64,000 nt of DNA from Proteles cristata cristata (GCA_017311185.1 JAESUZ010003490.1:1860001-1924000), one strand, 5' to 3'; counted from the stretch's first letter, positions 1 through 10,690 are shown. Notes: generated from the letters alone by a model not told the origin. A program made the numbers and translations.

Positions 1-78
1 CTGCCCCCCCTGCTTGTGTGCTGGCTCCCACTCAAAAAAAAAGAAAAAAAGAAAAAAGAAAGAAAGAAAAGAAAAGAA
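1..78 (+). mobile_element. CAN SINE (felid type), 3' end only, cut by the window edge
   Basis: A CT-rich stretch and A-rich tail of a + strand SINE; the tRNA-like head lies left of the window. Confidence 0.6.
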
Positions 79-293
79 TTCACTTAACCTGGTAAAAGCA
101 GTTTTCAAAAAAATCTACAGTTAACATTACACCTAATAGTGAGATGTTGGATGCCTTTCCTCCTAAAAGACTAAATAAGGCAAGTGTGTCCACTCTTACC
201 AATTGTATTTAACATTTTGGAGGCAGGACAATAAGGCAAGAGAAAAAGAGAAGACTTACAGGTTGGAAAGGAAGAAATCAAATTGTCATTCTA

Positions 294-476
294 TAATGTT
301 TATTTTTGAGAGAGCGAGCGAGCAGGGAAGGGGCAGAGAGAGAAGGAGACACGGAATCCAAAGCAGGCTCCAGGCTCTGTGGTGACAGCTCAGAGCCTGA
401 CTTGGGACTCAAACTCAGGAACTCTAACTGCTGAACTGAAGTTGGATGCTTAACTGACTGAGCCACCCAGTGGCCC
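294..476 (-). mobile_element. CAN SINE, antisense
   Basis: Reads T-rich tail, GA-rich segment, 'caggctccaggctctg', then 'gactgagccacccag': a complete but diverged minus-strand copy. Confidence 0.85.
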
Positions 477-500
477 AGAACTCAAGCTGTCTTTATTCAG

Positions 501-699
501 TGGTGCCTGAGTGGCTCAGTTGGTTAAGTGTCCAACTCTTGGTTTTGGATCAGGTCATGATCTTGCAGTTCATGAGCCCAATCCCTGCCTTGGGCTTCAT
601 TCTGATAGTGTAGAACCTGTTTGGGATTCTCTCTCTCTCTCTGTCCCTCCCCCACTTGTGCTCTCTCTCTGAATAAATAAATAAATAAACTTTAAAAAA
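501..699 (+). mobile_element. CAN SINE with 13-bp target duplication
   Basis: The tRNA-like head 'tggtgcctgagtggctcag' leads to the tail 'aaataaataaataaac'. The 13-bp direct repeat ctgtctttattca occurs at 487-499 and 700-712. Confidence 0.9.
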
Positions 700-1394
700 C
701 TGTCTTTATTCACTGATAACAAGATTAGGTATGTTGAAAATCTTAAGGAATCTCTAAAAATGCTACCAGACATAATACATGAGTTCAGTAAGGTAAGAGA
801 ATACAAGTTCAATATACAAAATGCAATTGTGTATCTATAGATTTAGCAACAAAAAATTGAATAAAGGTCCTGAGGTTATTTTGATTGGGATTAAGAATTG
901 GTATCTTTACTAATTTGAGTCTTTTAACCCATGGACATGATATAACCTTCCACATATGCAGGTTTTCTTTAATATTTATGAATAGTGTTTTATAGTTTCT
1001 GTGTAGAAGTCTTAAACATCTAATGACAAGTATTCCTAGGTTTTTTATGTTTTATGATGCTATTGTAAATATGGTCTTTTCAAATTTCATTTCAGCTTGC
1101 TTACAGCTAGAGTATAGAAATTCCATAGGTTTTTGCAATATTTACTTTGTATCTTGCAGTTTTATTAAGTTGACTTATTAACTCTGATAGTATATAAAGT
1201 CTTTTGGATTTTCTATGTACGCAACCATGTTGTCTAGAAATATTGATGTTTTCTTCCTTTGTAATCCCACTAATTTCTTTTCTTGTCTTATTACATTAGT
1301 TAGGACCTCTACTACAGTATGCTTGGTAGACAGCCATTATCATGTTTTGGATGTTTCCTTCCATTCCAAGTTTTCTCTAAAAAATTTTTTTAAA

Positions 1395-1606
1395 TTTTTA
1401 AAAAATCTTTATTTATTTTTGAGAGAGAGAGAGACAGAGCATGAGGAGGGGAGGAAGAGAGAGAGGGAGACACAGAATCTGAAGCAGGCTCCAGGCTCTG
1501 AGCTGTCAGCACAGAGCCCGACGTGGGGCTCACACTCATGATAACCGTGAGATCATGACCTGAACCAAAGTTGGATGCCCAACCAACTGAGCCACCCAGG
1601 TGCCCC
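1395..1606 (-). mobile_element. CAN SINE, antisense, first of a tandem pair
   Basis: T-rich tail, (GA)n, 'caggctccaggctctgagc', ending 'gagccacccaggtgcccc'. It abuts a second antisense copy. Confidence 0.9.
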
Positions 1607-1810
1607 TAAAATTTTTTTAATGTTTATTTATTTTTGAGAGAGAGTGTGGAGCAGGAAAGTCACAGAGAGAGGAGACACAGAATCTGAAACAGGCTCCAGG
1701 CTCTGCACCGTCAGCACACAGCCTAACTCGGGACTCGAACCCACAAACCGTGAAATCATGACCTGAGCTAAAGTCAAACACTTAACCAACTGCACCACTC
1801 AGATGCCTGG
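1607..1810 (-). mobile_element. CAN SINE, antisense, second of a tandem pair
   Basis: Head-to-tail with the copy at 1395-1606. Flanking 'aagttttctctaaa' on the left and 'gagttttcttttctt' on the right suggest an imperfect shared target duplication. Confidence 0.88.
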
Positions 1811-1844
1811 AGTTTTCTTTTCTTAAATCAAGAATGGATGTTGA

Positions 1845-2068
1845 GGGGCGCCTGGGTGGCTCAGTCGGTTAAGTGTCTGGCTTCAGCTCAGGTCATGATC
1901 TCACAGTCTGTGGGTTCAAGCCCCACATCGGGCTCCATGCTGACAGCTCAGAGCCTGGCACCTGCTTCAGATTCTGTGTCTCCCTCTCTCTCTGCCCTTC
2001 CCCTGCTCGCTCTCTGTTTCTGCCCCTCAAAAATAAAATAAAGACATTTAAAAAAATTTTTTTAAAAA
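1845..2068 (+). mobile_element. Young-looking CAN SINE in a three-copy target site
   Basis: Full copy from 'ggggcgcctgggtggctcag' to an A-rich tail. The target sequence aagaatggatgttga precedes it at 1830-1844 and follows at 2069-2083. A second SINE starts right after the second copy. Confidence 0.93.
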
Positions 2069-2084
2069 AAGAATGGATGTTGAG

Positions 2085-2190
2085 GGGCATGTGGCTGCCT
2101 CAGGTGGAAGAGTGAGCAGCTCTTGATCTTAGGGTCATGAGCTCAAGCCCACGTTGGGTGTGGAGATTAAATAAATTATTTAAAAAAACA
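2085..2190 (+). mobile_element. Short older CAN SINE sharing the same target site
   Basis: Degenerate head (ggggcatgtggctgcctc), B-box-like region and 'gttgggtgtggagatta' followed by an A-rich tail. It is flanked right by aagaatggatgctgaa (about 2192-2207), a third copy of the target. Confidence 0.75.
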
Positions 2191-3272
2191 AAAAGAATGG
2201 ATGCTGAATTTTATCAACTGCTTCTTCATATATAGCTCATGATCACATGATTTTTCTCATTTATTATGTTACTTACCTCATAATGCATTATCTTTTTCAT
2301 GTATTTTGACTCACATTGCTAATATTTTGCTTGTGATTTTTTTCAACCTACATTCCTGAGAGAGATTTCCTGAATATTTCCTTTCTTATCTTTCTGGTTT
2401 GGGTATCAAGTTAATGCTAGATTCATAGAATTATTTGAGGGAATGGGAGCTCTTTGTAGATTCTCTGAAATAGCTCTATGTAAGATTATAATGATTTATT
2501 TTTTGAATGTCTGGAACATACTCCCAATGTCTTCAGGGTCTGCAGTCTAATATGGTCTAATGTGTAGGAAGGTTTAAATCTACAAATTCAATTTCCTTCA
2601 TGGCTATAGAATTGCTCAGGGTTTCTATTTCTTGAATCAGCCAAATTTTTCTGAGAATGTGCCTGTCTCATAAAAGATTTCAAATTTAGTGACATGAAAA
2701 TTTTCAACAGTGTCCCATTTTGTTTCAATGTCTGTAATCTCTGTATGTGTATCACTGTTTAAGTCCTAATATTGTTTACACTTTTCTCTTTATTTCTCAG
2801 TCACTTTCATTAGTCTTTTCAGAGAGGATCAACATTTGGCTGTGTTAATTTTGTCTGCTGTGTTTATTTTCTATTTCATTAATTCCTACTCTTACCTTAA
2901 TTATTTCCTTTCCTACCTTTCTTGAGTTTATTTTGCTGATCCATTTCTAACTTCATAAAATGGGGACTTAACTCAATGTTGGTTTTCCTTTTTTAAAACA
3001 TAATATTTTAGGCCTTATACTTCTCTCAATGTTATTTAGTTCTATTCAAAGATTTTGCTATGTATTTCATTATAGTTTAGCCCTTAATAGTTTCTAATTT
3101 CTACTATGTTTTCTTCTTTTATCTCTTGTTTATTCAATATGTGTTTCTGGATTTCTATGCATATATGGGGCATTCTAGTAACTTTTTGTTATTGTCAGTG
3201 AATCTAGTCTATATGATTTTAACCCTTAAGAAATGTATTGAGATTTACTTTATGACCCAGTAGATAGTCCAT

Positions 3273-3342
3273 TTAAAAAAAATTTGTTTTTAGAGAGAGA
3301 GAGAGAGAGCATGAATGGGGGAGAGGGGGAAAGATAGAGAGA

Positions 3343-3386
<44 letters not shown>

Positions 3387-3491
3387 CTTAAGCAGGCTCC
3401 ACACTCAGCATGGAGCCAAATGCAGGACCCAGTCCCACAATCTTGGAATCAAGAATTGGACACTCAACCAACTGAGCCACCCGAGAGCCCC
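3273..3491 (-). mobile_element. CAN SINE, antisense, with expanded (GA)n
   Basis: A-rich/T-rich tail, long GA run (about 3293-3384), 'aagcaggctccacactcagc', ending 'gagccacccgagagcccc'. Confidence 0.85.
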
Positions 3492-3673
3492 TGCTGTTGC
3501 TTTATATAGTCAATATTCTACCTGTTTTTCATTTTATGTGTGCTTCATTCCTTCTTGTTCCTCATATCTTACACCAGAACTAATTTTTCTCCTGCCAGGA
3601 GTGAAGGTTTGTTGGTACTAAATTCTCTCAGTTTTTGTTTATCTGAAAGTGACTTTTAAAAATTTATCCTTTA

Positions 3674-3877
3674 GGGGCTCCGGGTGGCTTAGTCGGTTAA
3701 GCGTCCGACTTTCGCTTAGGTCATGATCTCGCGGTTCGTGGGTTCGAGCCCCGCGTCGGGCTCTGTGCTGACTGCCAGCTCGGAGCCTGGAGCCTGTTTC
3801 GGTCTGTGACTCCCTCTCTCTCTGACCCTCCCCTGCTCACGCTGTCTCTCTCTCTCTCTCCTAGAAATAAAAAAAAA
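3674..3877 (+). mobile_element. CAN SINE with 13-bp target duplication
   Basis: A near-consensus copy with intact B box ('ggttcgagccc'). The direct repeat aatttatccttta is at 3661-3673 and 3878-3890. Confidence 0.93.
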
Positions 3878-4090
3878 AATTTATCCTTTAATTAAGGATA
3901 TGGGATTGAAAAGGACCATCATTTTCTCTCAGCACACTGAAGATATTCTACATTGTCTTTTGGTTTCTATTAATGCCAGTGAGTAGGAAGTTGTCACTCC
4001 TTTAAAAATAATCTGTCTTTTGTGTCTTACTGTTCTTAAGATATTCTCTTTGTCTTTGGTGTTCTGCAATTTCACAGTTTCACAGTGAGG

Positions 4091-4192
4091 GATATATATA
4101 TCTATCTACCCATCTTCTATTTATCTATCTATCTGTCTGTCCATCCGTCCGTCCATCCATCCATCCATCCATCTACCTATCTATCTAGATAG
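4091..4192 (+). repeat. Compound tetranucleotide microsatellite (TATC/TGTC/CATC)
   Basis: About 100 bp of TATC, TGTC, CGTC and CATC units in blocks, ending 'tatctatctagata'. It is interrupted, so several slip-prone arrays lie side by side. Confidence 0.85.
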
Positions 4193-4275
4193 CTTTTCCT
4201 GTGGATACCTTGGATTTCTTGACTCTGTGTGTTGGTATTTCATCAGTCCTAGTGGTATTCCGTCCTGTCTCTTCT

Positions 4276-4388
4276 TTTTTTAAAGATTTATTTATTTAAG
4301 TAATCTCTACACCTAATGTGGGGCTCGAACTCACAGCCCCGAGATCAAGAGTCACATGCTCTCCCACCTGAGCCAGCCAGGCACCTGT
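4276..4388 (-). mobile_element. Short carnivore SINE, antisense
   Basis: 'aagatttatttatttaag' followed by 'gggctcgaactcac' and ending 'ctgagccagccaggcacct'. This is the shorter CAN SINE form with no GA-rich middle. Confidence 0.8.
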
Positions 4389-4394
4389 AGTCCC

Positions 4395-5778
4395 CGTCTC
4401 TTCAGATGTGGGGACTGCCCCAACCTCTTTTCCTTTACTTTTTGGGACTGTAATTAGATGTTTGTTACAGTTCTTGATCTGTCTATCCTCCATGTCTTTG
4501 CTTCCTCTTTCATATTTTCTCTTGGTCTCTGCTGCAATTTGGAAATCGTTTTCAGATCAGTCTTCCAATTTACTCATTCTCTGCACCTGCTATTTTTCTA
4601 GTAAATCTGTCCATTGAGTTCTTTTTTTGTCTAGTGGGTTCTTTTGGTTTCTTCTGAAGCTGGATTGGTCATTTTTTATAGCTTCTTTTCCTTGTATGTG
4701 TTGTCATGAGTGGATTTCCACCAAACATTCACACATGGCTCTTTTAGAATCTTCATCTTACGATCCCAGGATCCGAGGTTCTTGCAGGATCCAGCTCCTG
4801 CTGCTTCCTGCTCTCAGTTCTCAGTGTCATATTCCATTATGTGTTTGTATCTTCCTTCCTTCCTTCCTTCCTTCCTTCCTTCCTTCCTTCCTTCCTTCCT
4901 TTCCTCCCTCCCTCCCCCTCTCCCTGTCACTTAACTCTAATCTGATCATTTTCCTTGGCATTTTATGTGAGGGAATACTTTGAAGTCTGGGATCAATTTG
5001 GCTTCCTCTATAGAGGATTCACTTTGCCCCTGCCAGGTGCTGGAGGCATTACTATACCTGGGCTGACTCACTCACATTCTCCACTTGGGGTGTTCAGACC
5101 ACCCAGATAGTGTGGAATTTTTTAATTTATTTATTTATTTTGCTATAAATTGTATCATGGGCAGCTTGCAGTTCAAATGTTTTGTGGTAATCCCTGACAC
5201 ATGTGTGCCCACGCATACACACATTCACACACATTGTATCCTCTCAATCACAAGGTTTGGGACAGATTTCCTTGCAGTCTCCACAAGGATGGTGGCGGTA
5301 TTTCTACAGCCATGCCTTCACTACAGGAATAGCTTTTGGGACATCCAATCTTTATGCAGGAAGATCTGTTAGACTCTCCATCTTGGGCATACCTGGAGCT
5401 TTGGCTCCTGTTATACAAGTCTTCAAGGCCACGAATACCAAAGTTCAGGTTCACCAGTACAGCAAAGGTCCTCAGAGTGCTGTGCTCAGTTTACAACTCT
5501 GAGCTCCACGTTGCTCAATTCCCGGGCTAAGGATCCTGAACTTGTCTGCCCATTCGTTGATGCACTTCAATCATTTTAAACCCAGAATGTTTGGTTGTTT
5601 TCAGGAAGTATATTGATTTACTTGCCATGTTTCCAAAAACGAAATCAGTTTTATAAAGAAATAAAACACTCGTGTTTTATAATTCAGTAGTCATCATGTA
5701 AAGAGTGCAGATGTATAGTATCTATAGAAATTCCACTGCACACGTGTAGATTAACCATACCATGCATTTGAAAAGTGT
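4395..5778. other. Intergenic stretch without a supported gene
   Basis: The left part (to about 4,700) is old antisense LINE-like sequence. A (CTTC)n array lies at 4851-4920. From about 5,230 to 5,700 there is unassigned sequence with a 99-codon open frame and an AATAAA further on; I could not tie it to any gene family. No promoter or splice structure seen. Confidence 0.4.
4851..4920 (+). repeat. (CTTC)n microsatellite grading into (CCTC)n
   Basis: About a dozen perfect CTTC units, then CCTC-rich sequence to about 4920. The open frames across it are artefacts. Confidence 0.9.
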
Positions 5779-6006
5779 TTTTTTTTTAAAGTTTAATGTT
5801 TTATTTATTTCTGAGAGAGAGAGGGAGAGAGACAGAGTGAGCAGGGGAGGGTCAGAGAGAGAGGGAGACACAGAATCTAAAGCAGGCTCCAGGCTCTGAG
5901 CTAGCTGTCAGCACAGAGCCCGATGTGGGGCTTGAACCCACGAACTGTGAGATCATGACCTGAGCTGAAGTCAGATGCCTAACTGACTGAGCCACCCAGG
6001 CGCCCC
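5779..6006 (-). mobile_element. CAN SINE, antisense
   Basis: Complete copy ending 'gagccacccaggcgcccc', inserted into the T-rich tail of a truncated antisense SINE that continues at 6010-6083. Confidence 0.92.
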
Positions 6007-6009
6007 ATT

Positions 6010-6083
6010 AAAAAAATTTTTTTTTAATGTTTTATTTATTTCTGAGAGAGAGAGAGAGAAGCGTGAGCAGGGGAGGGTCAGAG
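6010..6083 (-). mobile_element. 5'-truncated CAN SINE, antisense
   Basis: Only the tail and GA-rich part remain. 'gaaaagtg' at about 5771 and again at about 6083 looks like the target duplication of this truncated copy, with the full SINE nested between. Confidence 0.75.
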
Positions 6084-6123
6084 AAAAGTGCTTTTAACTT
6101 TTCAAATTGCTTTCACATGTACC

Positions 6124-6295
6124 TGTGGTTCTCAAGGGGGGTGGCACTGCCCTTCAGGGGAGTTTTGAAAATTTGAAGGAGTTGTTTTGGTTGTCATTAT
6201 GAACTGGGCCATTAGCAGCATTTAGTGGGGAGCCAGGGATGCCAGACTCCTACAAAGCCTAGGACAGTCCTGCCCAAAAGATCATTGCTCTGTGT
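6124..6295 (+). mobile_element. MER20-like DNA transposon remnant
   Basis: 'gtggttctcaaggggggtgg' followed by 'ttcaggggagttttga', 'gttgtcatta' and 'agccagggatgc' follows the order of the MER20 (hAT-Charlie) consensus as I know it, with substantial divergence. Confidence 0.55.
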
Positions 6296-6449
6296 CTCAC
6301 ATGACTTTTGAGAGACTGGACATTGAGAAACTGAATGTCTGGTGAGATTTCAAGATAGAAGATGTGTTTTTTCTTATATTTTTAAATACCTTATCCCATG
6401 TCATAACAGAGAATTATTATTATACTCCTTTTATTTATTTATTTATTTT

Positions 6450-6614
6450 AAATTTATTTTTAATGTTTATTTATTCTTGAGGGGGGGACAGAATGTGACT
6501 GGGGGAGGGACAGACAGGGGCAGCTCAGAGCCCAATGTGGGGCTCGAACTCACAGACCACAAGATCATGACCTGAGCCAAAGCCGCTTAACCAACTGAGC
6601 CACCCAGGCGCCCC
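6450..6614 (-). mobile_element. CAN SINE, antisense, internally deleted
   Basis: T-rich tail, shortened GA/GGGG part, then 'cagctcagagcccaatgtgg' and 'gagccacccaggcgcccc'. Confidence 0.85.
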
Positions 6615-6800
6615 TATTTTATTTTATTTTAGAGAGAGAGAGAGAGAGACAATGCAGGCAGGGGAGAAGGGCAGAGGAGGGGGAGAGAGGGAATCTTAAG
6701 CAGGCTCCTGACACGGGGCTCCATCCCACAACCCTGGGATCATGACCTGAATGGAAATCAAGAGTTGAATGCTCAGTCGAATGAGCCACCCAGGTGCCCG
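6615..6800 (-). mobile_element. CAN SINE, antisense
   Basis: Directly follows the previous copy: T-rich tail, (GA)n, 'aagcaggctcctgacacggg', ending 'gagccacccaggtgcccg'. Confidence 0.85.
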
Positions 6801-6967
6801 AATATGATATTTCTTAATAAGGTCTAGCTTATTTGTGAGAATATCTTCTTTTTCATTTTCTCCACTTTGATGACCTTTAATTTGTCTTGGTATATTTTTC
6901 TTCAATCTATGTTCTACCTCTGTTTCTTATCATATGAAAACAAGTTCAGTTTGTTAACACTTATCCT

Positions 6968-7182
6968 GGGGCGCCTGGAGGGCTCCATTGGTTAAGCGTC
7001 TGAATTTGGCTCAGGTCATGATTTCACAATTCGTGAGTTAGAGCCCTGCTCTAGCTGTGCTGACAGCTAGCTCAGAGCCTGGAGCCTGTTTCAGACTCTG
7101 TATCTCCCTCTCTCTCTGACCCTCCCCTGCTCACGCTGTCTCTCTGCCACAGAAATAAATAAAACATTTTTTGAAAAATTTA
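6968..7182 (+). mobile_element. CAN SINE
   Basis: 'ggggcgcctggagggctcc' head, CT-rich 3' part and A-rich tail; moderately diverged. Confidence 0.9.
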
Positions 7183-7201
7183 AGACATAACCAGAAAAAT
7201 T

Positions 7202-7432
7202 GGGGCGCCTGGGTGGCTCAGTCGGTTAAGCATCCGACTTCGGCTCCGGTCATGATCTCATGGTTCGTGGGTTCCAGCACCACGTAGGGCTCTGGGCTGA
7301 CAGCTAGCTCAGAGCCTGGACCCTGCTTCAGATTCTGTGTCTCCCTCTCTCTCTGACCCTCCCCTGCTCACGCTGTCTCTCTCTCTCTCTCAGAAGTAAA
7401 TAAAACATTAAAAAAAAAATAAAAAAAGAAAG
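7202..7432 (+). mobile_element. CAN SINE with target duplication
   Basis: Near-consensus 'ggggcgcctgggtggctcag' head. Flanked by ccagaaaaat (7191-7200) and tcagaaaaatc (about 7435-7445). Confidence 0.92.
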
Positions 7433-7439
7433 AATCAGA

Positions 7440-7990
7440 AAAATCATGCTTAATTATAATTTTGTCCTTCATACTTTTTTTGGTATTTCCCCAATTCCCT
7501 AACTTGTACTGTGACTTTTATGCATTACTTTTATATGTGTGCATTGATTTATTATCACAGGTCCCTTTATTTTCTGGAGTGAGGAGTGTTCTGTAACACA
7601 TGTACATAGTTCCAGATTGAAAAGACACAAAGACTGTGTAGTGAAAGTCTCCTTCCCACCTCTGTTCCAGGCTACGTATATCTCTTCCCCACAGGCATCC
7701 AGTGTTATTCCGTTCTTTGTGTTCCCAGAAATACATTACCACACGCAGTTGAGTTAGTGGGACCACCGTGGTGCACAACTCAAGGGACACCATTTATATT
7801 CAGCTCCTGGAATGCCACTGACATGGATTACAATGGAATTGTGCCCCCTGGAGTTGTGTGATGCAGTGGCCTAACCATGGATGTTTAGTGTGTGTGTGTG
7901 TGTGTCTGTAAATATACACTTAAATATATTTGTAAATATATACATGCATGTGTATTTTTGCTACTCTGCCCTTTTAAAACCAAGGATAAT
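7440..7990 (-). other. Intergenic sequence, probably old antisense LINE, no gene
   Basis: T-rich, with a short (GT)n at about 7889-7906 and phrases resembling antisense L1 3' ends. A 91-codon minus-strand open frame (7518-7793) has no recognisable domain and is not called. Confidence 0.35.
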
Positions 7991-7991
7991 A

Positions 7992-8200
7992 GGGGCACCT
8001 GGGTGGCTCAGTCGGTTGGGTGTCCGACTTTGGCTCAGGTCATGATCTCATAGTTCGTGGGTTCGAGCCCCGCATCAGGCTCTGTGCTGACAGCCAGCTC
8101 AGAGCCTGGAGCCTGTTTCAGATTCTGTGTCTCCCTCTCTCTCTGACCCTCCCATGCTCATGCTCATTCTCTCTCAGAAATAAATAAAACATAAAAAATT
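7992..8200 (+). mobile_element. CAN SINE with target duplication
   Basis: Head 'ggggcacctgggtggctcag', intact B box and A-rich tail. Target taaaaccaaggata occurs on both sides (about 7975-7988 and 8201-8214). Confidence 0.93.
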
Positions 8201-8334
8201 TAAAACCAAGGATAGTATATTATGTGCATACTGCCCTCCCTTGCCTTTGGTTTCCATTTAATATACCTTGATACTACTTTTTCCATATCAGGTTAAAAAG
8301 GTCTTTAACTCTTTTTGCTGATCATGATGATGGT

Positions 8335-8470
8335 AAGGATGGCAGTGGTCACTTATTGGGTGTCTTGCGTGTGCCGGGCGCCATTCCAAGTATTAATTCC
8401 TACAAGGGTCCACAATGACCTGGTGACATAGGCACGGAGAGCTATGACCTCAAGTCACAGGTGGTATGTA
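8335..8470 (-). mobile_element. MIR remnant, antisense
   Basis: 'cacttattgggtgtcttgcg' through 'aagtcacag' follows the reversed MIR 3' half. A 113-codon open frame that begins in its right end and continues beyond it shows no domain. Confidence 0.5.
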
Positions 8471-8879
8471 CTCACCCCCTGAGGTTAAAAAAGACTTCTC
8501 TCCTGGTTCCTTCTAGCACTTGTGTGGGGTCGTGTTTCCCATTTAAATTTCCTTTCCATTTGGGGTTCCTCCGGCAGAAGTATGAGATTCGGAGCCAACT
8601 TCTTTTTTTCCTGATGGCCCCAGTTATTCCCAGCACGGTTTCCCAACTGTTTCCAGATGCCACCTTTCCCACACATGAAAGTCTTGAAGGATTTGGGCCT
8701 GTTTCTGGGCTTTCTGGTTGTTCCATTGTCTGTGTGTGTAATCAAGCGCCAGCGCCTCACTGTTTTAATTCTTGTGGTTTCGTAATCTGTGTTAATAACT
8801 GATACGGTTTTATCTCCCCATTACTTTCCCTTCTCGGAACTATCCTGGATATTCTGGACTTACTTGTTTTTCCATATTA

Positions 8880-9640
8880 ATTTTTACTGTGGTAAGATAT
8901 ACGTTACATAAAATATACCATTTAGCCATTTTTAAAAAATGTTTTTTTTAATTTATTTCTGAGAGAGAGAGAGAGACAGCGTGAGCAGGGGAGGGTCAGA
9001 GAGAGAGGGAGACACAGAATCTGAAACAGGCTCCAGGCTCTGAGCTGGCTGTCAGCACAGAGCCCGATGCGGGGCTCGAACCCACGAACCGCGAGATCAT
9101 GACCTGAGCCAAAGCTGGATGCTCAACCGACTGAGCCGCCCAGGTGCTCCACCATTCAACCGTCTTTAAGTGTATATTTCAGTTATCATCACTGCTATTT
9201 GCAGAACTTACTTTTAATCCACCTCCAGAACTTTTTCTTTTTATCATACCAAATTGAACCTCTGTGTCCACTTGACAATAACTCCTGTTCTCCCCTCCCC
9301 TCAGACCCTGGCAACCACCATTCTACTTTCCGTCCGACGAATGTGACTCTTCTGAGTACTTACTGTCGGTAGCATAATGTAGTATTTGTCCTTTTGCGTC
9401 TAGCTTATTTCCCTTATAGCACGCTGTCCTCAAGCTTCACCCACATTGTAGAGTGTACCACTTTTTCATTCCTTGTCACAGTTGCATCGTATTCCATTGT
9501 ACGTGTGTTGTACCACTTGTGTGGCACACTGTTGATGGGCACTGAGTCGATTCCGCCCTTTGGCTCTGGCGAACAGTGCCTCTACCAGCATAGGCATGTT
9601 CCATATTGATTTCAGACTCCGTTTGCTCAGCCCCATCCCT
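8880..9640 (-). mobile_element. Old L1 3'-end remnant, antisense, split by a SINE
   Basis: 'aagatatacgttacataaaa', 'ctggcaaccaccattctac', 'tatttgtccttttgcgtcta' and 'tcgtattccattgtacgtg' are recognisable reverse-strand L1 3' passages in the expected order. Interrupted by the SINE at 8931-9150. Confidence 0.7.
8931..9150 (-). mobile_element. CAN SINE, antisense, inside an L1 remnant
   Basis: Complete antisense copy. 'accatttagcca' on the left and 'accattcaacc' on the right are a likely decayed target duplication and rejoin the L1 phrase. Confidence 0.9.
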
Positions 9641-10690
9641 CTATTGTTTTTATAATGACTCTCTACCCCCAAATCCCCTCATCCACACACGTTCCAAGGG
9701 TCGCTTGTTACTTTGTTCCATCACAACATGCCCCGGATGTGTTTCTGGACATCTCTGCCATCACTGCAGGGCCACCTGCGGTTTTGACCACCGGCATCCC
9801 TTCCTCTTCCTCTTGGTAAAGTTGTGCAACTGTTCTCCACGCTTCTCTCCTGCTCTCGGTCCATGACTCTGGGTACTGGCTCCAGGGACTGGTCCTGAGG
9901 GACTTCGCTGGAGCTTTTGGTAATGAGCTGCTCTTATACTTCGTGCATACCCTTCCCTCCTCCAGCCTAATGGAGATCCTGGGGAGGGGGGGTGTAACAA
10001 ATGGGCCCTGGCTTCCCTGCCTCTGGAAGGACCTCCTTACGAGCCACCTCTGGCACTGGCCCCTCTTGGAAGCCTTTCTGCTTCTCCCTTGCCTGTACCT
10101 TCTGGGCTGATGGCTCCCTCCCTTGCCACTGAACCCCTGCACCCTGCCAAAGAGCCACTGTGCTCGGGCACACGTTCCTACCTCTCACCTCTCCGTTACC
10201 CACTGCATGGGACACAGTGTTTTTTGTATAGTAGGTGCTGATTTGAATCATGTTAAAACTACTTCATCTTCCTCTGCATGGCTAGATTCAAGTAAAGCCC
10301 CCAGAGCCCTCCCACACCAGGCACGGGACCTCAGGGAATTGCTACCAACGTCCTGTTGGGGACCCGTGACGTCCGGACACAGCCTACTTCCCTTACAGTC
10401 CAGCTTTCCAGGTCCTGATCCTGGTCCCCTGGGGGGTCCTATGTGTCCTGGGTCCCTGTGCCCAGTCCAACTCTGTGATGAGCTGAAGCAGGAAGACGGT
10501 GGCTGCAAATATGACTCGACTCATGCCTGGCTCACCGCATGGTGGGCTCTCTGTCCTTCCGGCCACAGTTCTCTTCCTGAAATGTCCTCTACACCCTGAT
10601 TTTTTGTGGACGTGTATAGGTTTGTGTGTTTCATTACATTTCATGTGCATCTTAATTGCTTCTCTCTCTCTATTTCTGAACATTTAAAAT
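9640..10690. other. Intergenic sequence, nothing recognised
   Basis: Moderately GC-rich. Overlapping open frames on both strands (144 aa minus at 9708-10142, 158 aa plus at 10123-10599) have no recognisable domain, no shared frame and no splice structure that I trust. Confidence 0.35.

Larger units (their letters stand above)
85..862 (+). mobile_element. Old L1 ORF2 remnant, + strand
   Basis: 'cactcttaccaattgtattt' followed by 'aggcaagagaaaaagag' and later 'gagttcagtaaggtaagaga' resemble the L1 reverse-transcriptase segment around LFNIVLEVLARAIRQEK and beyond, without an open frame. It is broken by two SINEs (294-476 and 501-699). An antisense L1 piece containing the same ORF2 region begins close to its right end. 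Confidence 0.6.
868..4700 (-). mobile_element. Old L1/HAL1-like LINE remnant, antisense, interrupted by many SINEs
   Basis: The + strand reads as antisense L1: 'ctaatttcttttcttgtctt' near 1270, 'gaattttatcaactgcttc' near 2207 and 'ggtatcaagttaatgctaga' near 2402 are typical reverse-strand ORF2 passages. The part after about 3,500 resembles reverse-strand 5' L1 or HAL1 sequence. No long open frame survives. Interruptions are the SINEs at 1395-1810, 1845-2190, 3273-3491, 3674-3877 and 4276-4388. More than one element may be present. Confidence 0.6.

Noticed and set aside
1838..2041. Recurrent short frames reading WVAQSVK...SLEPASDSVSPSLS
   Set aside because: They are translations of the CAN SINE itself, seen wherever a copy occurs; not genes.
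3730..3770. tRNA-like sequences with A and B boxes in many places
   Set aside because: They are the tRNA-Lys-derived heads of CAN SINEs: followed by CT-rich and A-rich tails and flanked by target duplications, not folded tRNA genes.
868..4700. Possible active L1
   Set aside because: Both L1 regions in the left part are riddled with stops and old SINEs and have no intact ORF1 or ORF2.
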